NCBI GenBank assembly: GCA_947629275.1
Contig: CANRDG010000006.1
Span: 1 to 27,796, forward strand
DNA length: 27,796 bases
Source: an uncultured Clostridia bacterium
GTDB lineage: Bacteria; Bacillota; Clostridia; Oscillospirales; Ruminococcaceae
Direction: 5' to 3'
The notes beneath the pieces are model-generated. The model made no database searches and was not told the DNA's origin. It saw only the letters and a list, made by a program, of their open reading frames with translations. The translations under genes and the position numbers were made by a program. Positions 22,531-27,796 of this stretch are shown here, piece after piece (the stretch's first letter is position 1; each line of letters starts with the position of its first letter).

Positions 22531-23133
22531 ATGGCAGACAGTAACGCATTGGCTCTGACAGTGCTTGCGGAGCATTTTGCAAGGCTGCCCGGCATAGGCA
22601 TGAAATCCGCCCAAAGGCTGGCATATCACGTCGTCTCCATGCCCGACAGCGAGGCTAAGGCTTTTGCGGATGCCATAATAACCGCGCATAAAACGGTGCA
22701 TGAATGCAGCGTGTGCTGCAACCTTACCGACAAAACATTATGCCCTATATGCAATAATGATAAGCGTGACAAGTCGGTCATCTGCGTGGTGGAAAGCCCC
22801 AAGGACGTCACCGCCTTTGAGAGAACGAAGGAGTATAAAGGGGTGTATCATGTCCTGCACGGGCTTATATCGCCTATAGATAATGTTATGCCCGAAAGTC
22901 TGCGGATAAAACAGCTGCTGGCAAGGCTGCAAGACGGCACGGTGAAAGAAGTCATCATGGCGACCAACCCCACCGTCGAGGGCGAGGCAACAGCGATGTA
23001 TCTGTCGCGAATGCTGAAACCGCTCGGCGTAAAGGTGACAAGGCTCGCGTTCGGGCTGCCCATGGGTGCTGTACTGGAGTTTGCTGACGAGGTAACGCTG
23101 TATAAGGCGCTGGAAAATCGTAATGAAATATAA
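22531..23133 (+). CDS. recR: Recombination mediator RecR
   Basis: Works with RecO (and RecF) to load RecA on gapped DNA. The N-terminal helix-hairpin-helix has RLPGIGMKSAQRLAYHV (18-34). The C4 zinc finger uses C59, C62, C71 and C74. The Toprim domain has CVVESPKDVTAFE (85-97), YHVLHGLISPIDN and ATNPTVEGEATAMYL. Length 200 is normal. I chose the ATG at 22531, two bases after the ybaB stop; a TTG at 22525 overlapping that stop (TTGA) is a possible alternative two codons earlier. No strong ribosome binding site precedes either, so translation probably depends on ribosomes finishing ybaB. A terminator follows at 23141. Confidence 0.96.
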   Translation: MADSNALALTVLAEHFARLPGIGMKSAQRLAYHVVSMPDSEAKAFADAIITAHKTVHECSVCCNLTDKTLCPICNNDKRDKSVICVVESPKDVTAFERTKEYKGVYHVLHGLISPIDNVMPESLRIKQLLARLQDGTVKEVIMATNPTVEGEATAMYLSRMLKPLGVKVTRLAFGLPMGAVLEFADEVTLYKALENRNEI

Positions 23134-23140
23134 CTGTAAT

Positions 23141-23173
23141 GCGCTTCGCGGTTTTATCGCGAGGCGCGTTTTA
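23141..23173 (+). terminator. Intrinsic terminator after recR
   Basis: Ten-base stem (23141-23150 with 23158-23167, one G-U wobble), 7-base loop, then GTTTTATC. It ends the dnaX-ybaB-recR transcript. Confidence 0.85.
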
Positions 23174-23174
23174 T

Positions 23175-23207
23175 CAAAAAACTAAGACATTCATCGGAAT
23201 GTCTTAG
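23175..23207 (-). terminator. Intrinsic terminator after the XRE zinc-ribbon gene
   Basis: Perfect 11-bp stem (23182-23192 with 23197-23207), 4-base loop. On the minus strand it is followed by TTTTTTG. It lies back to back with the recR terminator. Confidence 0.92.
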
Positions 23208-23223
23208 ATCAGAAGCATTATTA

Positions 23224-23676
23224 TTATTTTAAATCGCCTGTCTGCCAATACTCGAGCTGCGGGAGAATACTTGAAAAATATGCGCGTGCCTGTTCCGGGG
23301 TAAAGCTTTCGTTTGATAAATGCAAGCTGAGAAAGTCAATCAGTTCGTCTAACGTTTTGTAAACAAATTCTCCGTCTGTATAACACCATTTGCAATATTT
23401 TTGGTTGACCGTCCCGTCAGGTTCGTGGCTGAAGCTGTCGTCGCTTAGTTCCATTCCGCAGCACTGACATATAAGCTTTCTCGGCTGACCCAGAAGAGTA
23501 TTTACCGATATATCGAACAATTCCGATATAGCTTTCAGGGTTTCGGTATTTGGGAAAGTCTCTCCATTCTCCCACCTTGATACTGCCTGTCTTGTGACAA
23601 ACAGCTTTTCGGCAAGTTCGTCCTGAGTCAGTCCGTTTTTTGTCCTTATTTCCTTGATAATTTCGCCTGTGTTCAT
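23224..23676 (-). CDS. XRE-family regulator with C-terminal zinc ribbon
   Basis: A 150-residue DNA-binding protein. Residues 1-65 are an HTH_3 domain (LTQDELAEKLFVTRQAVSRW at 16-35). Residues 68-100 are a small zinc-ribbon-like module with C70, C72/C73 and C95/C98 (CQCCGMELSDDSFSHEPDG, then YCKWCYTDGEFVY), matching the 'putative zinc ribbon' domain often found alone or behind XRE domains in Clostridia. The rest is a helical tail. The ribbon may bind zinc for folding or act as a metal or redox sensor; the function is not known. AAGGAGGTG precedes the ATG. It is a single gene with a strong promoter (23698-23726), a terminator, and an inverted repeat overlapping its -35. It is divergent from fhs, which it might control; that is speculation. 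Confidence 0.88.
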   Translation of the reverse strand: MNTGEIIKEIRTKNGLTQDELAEKLFVTRQAVSRWENGETFPNTETLKAISELFDISVNTLLGQPRKLICQCCGMELSDDSFSHEPDGTVNQKYCKWCYTDGEFVYKTLDELIDFLSLHLSNESFTPEQARAYFSSILPQLEYWQTGDLK

Positions 23677-23697
23677 ATGCTCACCTCCTTTGTAACA

Positions 23698-23726
23698 ATT
23701 ATATGATGTCGGGCGTTAAAAGTCAA
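23698..23726 (-). promoter_or_regulatory. Sigma-A promoter of the XRE zinc-ribbon gene
   Basis: On the minus strand TTGACT (23726-23721) and TATAAT (23703-23698) with a 17-base spacer, about 22 bases before the ATG. Confidence 0.85.
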
Positions 23727-23742
23727 GCAACAGCTTGTTGCT
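23726..23742. promoter_or_regulatory. Inverted repeat at the XRE promoter (candidate operator)
   Basis: AGCAACA (23726-23732) and TGTTGCT (23736-23742) are perfect inverted arms around three bases. The site touches the -35 element, where a repressor could act. It sits about 75 bases upstream of the fhs -10. Confidence 0.5.
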
Positions 23743-23816
23743 GTAGGCTTATAAAAGTATTGCCATAAAAAGGTATAAAAATATTTCTAAATACTATAGA
23801 AAAAGTGCTCACGATA

Positions 23817-23825
23817 TGTTATAAT
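23817..23825 (+). promoter_or_regulatory. Extended -10 promoter of the fhs operon
   Basis: TGTTATAAT: a perfect -10 hexamer (23820-23825) with the TGn extension that can replace a good -35, none being visible 17 bases upstream. The 50-base leader holds a short GCAGC/GCTGC hairpin followed by seven T (about 23832-23859), which could act as a weak attenuator. Confidence 0.7.
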
Positions 23826-23874
23826 AGAATTGCAGCGGTTTGGCTGCCGACATTTTTTTAACGGAGGAATTTTT

Positions 23875-25545
23875 ATGCTGACAGATATTGAGATAGCTTC
23901 ATCGGCTAAAATGCTGAAAATAAAGGATATTGCCGCCGCCTTAGGCATAGCGGAGGACGATATAGAGCCTTATGGACAGTATAAGGCGAAACTCTCGGAA
24001 AGTTTGTTTGAAAAGCTGCACGGCAAGGAGGACGGTAAGCTTATTTTAGTTACCGCCATAAACCCCACCCCCGCAGGCGAGGGCAAGACCACCGTTTCGG
24101 TAGGCTTGGCGGAGAGCATGGCTAAAATAGGCAAAAACGCTGTGCTTGCCCTGCGTGAGCCGTCTTTAGGTCCTGTGTTCGGCATAAAGGGCGGTGCGGC
24201 AGGCGGCGGATACGCACAAGTTGTACCCATGGAGGACATAAACCTGCATTTTACCGGCGATATGCACGCTATCACGGCGGCAAACAACCTGCTGTGCGCG
24301 CTGATAGACAACCACATTCAGCAGGGCAACGAGCTTAAAATAGATCAGCGTAGAATACTTATAAAACGCTGTCTCGATATGAACGACAGGGCGCTGCGCA
24401 ACATTGTTATCGGTCTTGGCGGCAAGGTGAACGGCGTTCCGCGCGAGGACGGCTTTCAGATAACCGTTGCAAGCGAGGTAATGGCTATTCTCTGTCTCGC
24501 TTCAGACCTTGCAGACCTTAAAGCGCGCCTTGAAAGGATTCTGGTGGCGTACACGCTGGACGGCAAGCCCGTTTACGCCAAAGATCTCGGCGGCTGCGGC
24601 GCTATGACTGCGCTTTTGAAAGATGCACTTAAACCGAATCTAGTGCAGACTTTGGAAAACACCCCTGCCATTATGCACGGCGGACCTTTTGCAAACATCG
24701 CGCACGGCTGCAACTCGGTAAGGGCGACAAAACTTGCTCTCAAACTGGGCGATTACTGCATAACCGAGGCAGGCTTCGGCTCTGACCTTGGCGCAGAGAA
24801 GTTTATGGACATAAAATGCCGCTTTGCAGGGCTGAAGCCCTCGTGCGTGGTGCTTGTTGCTACGATACGCGCTTTGAAATACAACGGCGGCGTGCCAAAG
24901 ACCGAGCTCAAGACCGAAAACGTTGAGGCTTTGCGTAAGGGCAGCATAAACCTTAAAACGCACATTGAGAATATGCATAAATTCGGTGTGCCTGTAGTTG
25001 TTGCTATAAACAGGTTCGAGAGCGACACAGACGCGGAGATAGCGGTCATAGAAGAAGTGTGCTCGGAAATGGGAGTTGAATATTCTCTTGCAGAGATCTT
25101 CGCAAAAGGCGGAGAGGGCGGAAAAGATTTAGCGCAGAAAGTTTGCGACACAATAGAGAAGAAAAAGAGCGATTTCCACGTGCTGTATGACGAGAAACTG
25201 CCGATACAGGAAAAGCTGGAGATAATAGCAAAAGAGATATACCGCGCGGACGGAGTAATTTACACCGCGCAGGCGCAGAAGGCGCTGAAAGAGATAGAGG
25301 GGCTCGGCTTTGCTGATATTCCCGTGTGCGTGGCAAAAACGCAGTATTCGCTTTCGGACGACCCAGCAAAGCTCGGCAAGCCGCAGGGCTTCAAAATTAC
25401 CGTGCGCGACCTTAAACTGTCGTCGGGCGCAGGGTTCGTGGTGGCATACACGGGCGACATAATGACAATGCCCGGTCTGCCGAAACTGCCTGCCGCGAAT
25501 CTGATAGACTGCGACAATAATGGCAATATCACAGGTCTTTTCTAA
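23875..25545 (+). CDS. fhs: Formate-tetrahydrofolate ligase
   Basis: Joins formate to tetrahydrofolate using ATP to make 10-formyl-THF for purine and other one-carbon needs, and in acetogens for the Wood-Ljungdahl pathway. The P-loop motif TPAGEGKTT is at 65-73, followed by LREPSLGPVFGIKGGAAGGG and PMEDINLHFTGD, all family signatures. ATIRALKYNGGVPK and PGLPKLPAA near the C-terminus are also typical. Length 556 matches the family. I chose the ATG at 23875, with GGAGG upstream; the 15-residue in-frame extension lies across the leader hairpin. It is the first of an apparent operon, 20 bases before the DUF3810-type gene. No other folate gene is nearby, so biosynthetic use is more likely than acetogenesis here, but this cannot be decided from the window. 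Confidence 0.97.
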   Translation: MLTDIEIASSAKMLKIKDIAAALGIAEDDIEPYGQYKAKLSESLFEKLHGKEDGKLILVTAINPTPAGEGKTTVSVGLAESMAKIGKNAVLALREPSLGPVFGIKGGAAGGGYAQVVPMEDINLHFTGDMHAITAANNLLCALIDNHIQQGNELKIDQRRILIKRCLDMNDRALRNIVIGLGGKVNGVPREDGFQITVASEVMAILCLASDLADLKARLERILVAYTLDGKPVYAKDLGGCGAMTALLKDALKPNLVQTLENTPAIMHGGPFANIAHGCNSVRATKLALKLGDYCITEAGFGSDLGAEKFMDIKCRFAGLKPSCVVLVATIRALKYNGGVPKTELKTENVEALRKGSINLKTHIENMHKFGVPVVVAINRFESDTDAEIAVIEEVCSEMGVEYSLAEIFAKGGEGGKDLAQKVCDTIEKKKSDFHVLYDEKLPIQEKLEIIAKEIYRADGVIYTAQAQKALKEIEGLGFADIPVCVAKTQYSLSDDPAKLGKPQGFKITVRDLKLSSGAGFVVAYTGDIMTMPGLPKLPAANLIDCDNNGNITGLF

Positions 25546-25565
25546 ATTTCAGAGGGTGAAGTATA

Positions 25566-27203
25566 ATGAGCAGCAAAAAGCACAAGAACCGCAGCCACAA
25601 TAATCAGCATAATCATAATAATCAGCGCAATAATCATAACAATAACAATACAAACAAACCGAATGGCAGTGCGGTAAAGCCTCAGGCTGAACAGCAGAAA
25701 GCAACTCAGCAAAAGCAGGCAAATCAGCATAACAAAAATCAGGCGAATAAAAACCAGCCTAAGAAAAATCAGCAGAAACAGCAGGCGAAGTCTGTAGAAG
25801 CTGTTAAAGATGTTAAAGATACAGAAGCTGTAGAAGCCGTTGTAGAAACTTTTGACGACGTTAAGCCTGTTATAGAGCCTGCTGAAAAGTCTGCGGAGCA
25901 AAAAACAGAAGCTTCCGAAAAGGCTGATAATTCTGCAAAAGCTGAAGAACCTGCAAAGTCTGAAAAAACCGAAGCAGCGGACAAACAGCAAGATGCGGCT
26001 GAAGCTTCTGAAGAAGCCGCAGAAAAGTCCGAAAATAGTGAAGAAACCGAAAATATCGAAACCAAAAAGCGAGGGCTGAAAAAGAACAGCATCGCTCTTA
26101 TAGCGGTGTTCGGCGCGTGCCTGCTTCTAAACGTAATAGCGCGGCTTTCCACGCCGTTTGCAGACTTTTATCTTGATAAGATCTTCCCAATTTGGAACAA
26201 TACATTTGGCAGGCTGACGTCGTGGCTGCCGTTCTCGCTGGGCGAGATACTTATAATAATAGCCGTGGCAGGGCTGCCTATATCGCTGATAGTTTACATA
26301 GTGCTGATGTGCATTAAAAAGGGCAAGCGAAAGAGAATATCGCACATATACTTCAAAACGCTTGCGTGGTGCGTGGCATACGTGCTTGTTACCGAAACGC
26401 TCAACTGCTTTATAATGTATCAGTGTTCAACGTTCGCATCAAAAAACGGCATTTCGGAAGATACATACACAACGTCTCAGCTGCTTGACGTATACGAAAA
26501 ACTTATAGAGCAGACTAATGAGGCGTCGGCGCAGGTGCAGCGCGATGAAGACGGCAAATTTATTCTTACCGCAGACCTTGATGAAACTGCCGCCGCGGCT
26601 CTGGAGAACATAAGCGGCGATTACCCGATACTTAAAGGCTTTTACACCAAGCCAAAGCCCGTTATAAATTCGTATTTTATGAGCCAGCAGTACCTTATGG
26701 GAGTGTATTTTCCGTTCACGCTGGAGGCGAATTACAACAAGCTGATGTACTCCTCAAACAAGCCCGAAACGGTAGTACACGAGCTTGCGCACACGCAGGG
26801 CATAATTTTAGAAGATGAGGCGAATTTTGTGGCGTTCCTCGCGTGTTCTCAGTCTGAAAATGCAGAGTACCGCTACAGCGGCTATCTCTCGGCGCTGAAA
26901 TACGTGCGCACAAGGGCGTTTGATGCCGTTCAGGACAAAGAGCCCGCGCTTCGCGAACGCCTTGACGAAATGGAAACGCACATAGATTATGGCATCTGGG
27001 TGGATATGTTTGAAAATCAGGCGTACTGGCAGGACGTTCAGGAGGATGAAGAGGCTATTATACCGTCGTCTACCGTGAATGAGCTTGCAGATGCGGCTAT
27101 GAACGGCAGCCTTAAATTCAACGGCGTTGCAGACGGCAAGGACAGCTACGGCAGAATGGTTGACCTTTTGCTGAATTACTATTACGATAAGGGTCTGGTG
27201 TGA
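25566..27203 (+). CDS. DUF3810-type membrane protein with HExxH motif and N/Q/H-rich N-terminus
   Basis: A 545-residue protein. Residues 1-75 are low complexity (Asn, His, Gln, Lys). 76-168 are Ala/Glu/Lys-rich and acidic. Three membrane segments follow at about 174-193, 226-250 and 266-287. The remaining 250 residues are outside the membrane and hold HELAH (405-409) with EDEANF (416-421) after it, the zinc-binding arrangement of gluzincin-type metallopeptidases and the core of DUF3810. Biochemical function of this family is unknown; peptidase activity is inferred from the motif. GGGTGA precedes the ATG. It lies 20 bases after fhs and its stop overlaps the tsaE start (TGATG), so it is probably co-transcribed with both. 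Its low-complexity head is encoded by near-repetitive AAT/CAT/CAG codons. Confidence 0.85.
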   Translation: MSSKKHKNRSHNNQHNHNNQRNNHNNNNTNKPNGSAVKPQAEQQKATQQKQANQHNKNQANKNQPKKNQQKQQAKSVEAVKDVKDTEAVEAVVETFDDVKPVIEPAEKSAEQKTEASEKADNSAKAEEPAKSEKTEAADKQQDAAEASEEAAEKSENSEETENIETKKRGLKKNSIALIAVFGACLLLNVIARLSTPFADFYLDKIFPIWNNTFGRLTSWLPFSLGEILIIIAVAGLPISLIVYIVLMCIKKGKRKRISHIYFKTLAWCVAYVLVTETLNCFIMYQCSTFASKNGISEDTYTTSQLLDVYEKLIEQTNEASAQVQRDEDGKFILTADLDETAAAALENISGDYPILKGFYTKPKPVINSYFMSQQYLMGVYFPFTLEANYNKLMYSSNKPETVVHELAHTQGIILEDEANFVAFLACSQSENAEYRYSGYLSALKYVRTRAFDAVQDKEPALRERLDEMETHIDYGIWVDMFENQAYWQDVQEDEEAIIPSSTVNELADAAMNGSLKFNGVADGKDSYGRMVDLLLNYYYDKGLV

Positions 27204-27643
27204 TGACGGTAACGACTTACAGCCCCGAAGAAACTATAGCTTTTGCAGAAAAAGTCGGCAGGCTTCTGCGCGGCGGCGACGTTGTGGCATACCGCGGCGG
27301 ACTGGGCGCAGGCAAGACCACATTTACAAGAGGGCTGTCGCTTGGTATGGGGCTTGGCGATGATGTGACTTCGCCGACCTTTGCGCTTGTCAACGAGTAC
27401 AGAGGGGCGCATATCAGCCTTATACATTTTGATATGTACCGCATAAACGGCGGCGCAGATTTGGAAACCACGGGTTTTTACGACTACATGGACGAATATA
27501 CCGTGATAGCGGTGGAGTGGAGCGAGAATATCGCGGACGCGCTGCCCAAAGATTGTATTTATATAGACATAAAACGCGTTGACGACAACACGCGTACTAT
27601 CACTTTGCAGGGAGATGAACGCTTTGCTGTGTTTGGGAATTGA
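27203..27643 (+). CDS. tsaE: tRNA threonylcarbamoyladenosine synthesis ATPase TsaE
   Basis: ATPase needed to reset the TsaB-TsaD complex that makes t6A at position 37 of ANN-decoding tRNAs. Walker A GGLGAGKTT (32-40), SPTFALVNEY (57-66), HFDMYR (75-80) and AVEWSEN (about 106-112) are family motifs. The 146 residues are the usual size. I chose the ATG at 27203, which overlaps the preceding stop by one base (TGATG); a GTG one codon earlier is possible. Its end overlaps the start of tsaB by about 20 bases. Confidence 0.94.
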   Translation: MTVTTYSPEETIAFAEKVGRLLRGGDVVAYRGGLGAGKTTFTRGLSLGMGLGDDVTSPTFALVNEYRGAHISLIHFDMYRINGGADLETTGFYDYMDEYTVIAVEWSENIADALPKDCIYIDIKRVDDNTRTITLQGDERFAVFGN

Positions 27644-27796
27644 AACTTCCGGCAAGACCGCCTCTGCGGCAGTCTGCGACGGGGAACACATCATCGGCGA
27701 GAGCATACTTTACACAAAGCTGACACATTCACAGGTGATACTGCCCATGGTGAAAAAGCTGCTGGAGGACTGCTCACTTACGCTGCGTGATATTGA
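27624..27796 (+). CDS. tsaB: tRNA threonylcarbamoyladenosine synthesis protein TsaB (3' truncated)
   Basis: Partner of the t6A transferase TsaD; ASKHA fold but not itself catalytic. Visible are the N-terminal LGIETSGKTASAAV, then THSQVILPMVKKLLEDCSLTLRDI, both typical of TsaB. I place the start at the TTG at 27624: AGGGAG (27609-27614) is 9 bases upstream and the product starts MLCLGIETS like other TsaB. The in-frame ATG at 27615 directly abuts that site and would add three residues. The gene runs off the window, so about three quarters of it is not seen. tsaE-tsaB pairing is common in Firmicutes, often followed by rimI and tsaD. Confidence 0.92.
   Translation, partial: MLCLGIETSGKTASAAVCDGEHIIGESILYTKLTHSQVILPMVKKLLEDCSLTLRDI

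Noticed and set aside
23832..23874. A folate riboswitch in front of fhs
   Set aside because: The leader is only about 50 bases with one short hairpin, too small for a tetrahydrofolate riboswitch.

Overview
The window looks like chromosomal core sequence from an anaerobic, low-to-mid GC Gram-positive of the class Clostridia, most like Ruminococcus and relatives (Oscillospiraceae). This is inferred from a Spo0A sporulation regulator, the Firmicutes order SRP RNA - dnaX - ybaB/yaaK - recR, several near-consensus sigma-A promoters (TTGACA or TTGACT, 17-base spacer, TATAAT-like), strong GGAGG ribosome binding sites, a HPr with both His15 and Ser46, and a Thr-rich surface lipoprotein. No phage, transposase, CRISPR array or tRNA was seen.

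Layout. 1-3253: the end of an unidentified gene, then a divergent mraY-like gene and a cytoplasmic type I pullulanase, on the plus strand. 3254-10303: a repeat, then a minus-strand block with a lipoprotein carrying about 16 DnaJ-like zinc-finger CxxC motifs, a GH31 alpha-xylosidase, ftsX, ftsE and a CdaR/PucR-type regulator. 10508-12473: rimM-trmD, then ptsH with its own promoter and terminator. 12474-13307: about 830 bases without a gene, holding a dispersed repeat that appears split by a hairpin-rich insert of about 500 bases. 13308-16399 (minus): a histidine kinase, its response regulator, and spo0A with two 0A-box-like sites upstream. 16678-16991: a small XRE regulator behind a perfect palindromic operator. 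16993-19971 (minus): a Fur-family regulator (probably Zur) and znuA-znuC-znuB, driven by a consensus promoter with a palindromic Fur/Zur-like box. 20001-23173: SRP RNA, a third repeat copy, a 98-base imperfect palindrome, then dnaX-ybaB-recR. 23175-23742 (minus): an XRE plus zinc-ribbon regulator. 23817 to the end: an apparent operon of fhs, a DUF3810-type membrane metallopeptidase-like protein, tsaE and tsaB (cut by the window end).

Most genes are housekeeping: glycan breakdown (pullulanase, alpha-xylosidase), cell-wall precursor synthesis and cell-wall hydrolase control (mraY, ftsEX), tRNA and ribosome maturation (rimM, trmD, tsaE, tsaB), recombination and replication (dnaX, ybaB, recR), zinc uptake and one-carbon metabolism (fhs). 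The less ordinary material lies between genes: a repeat family ending in heptamer (YTCTMAC-like) tracts with three copies here, the structured insert at 12619-13131, and the long palindrome against the dnaX ribosome binding site. Among proteins, the secreted DnaJ-finger lipoprotein, the ZnuA lacking a usual metal-binding His, and the Asn/His/Gln-rich DUF3810 protein stand out.
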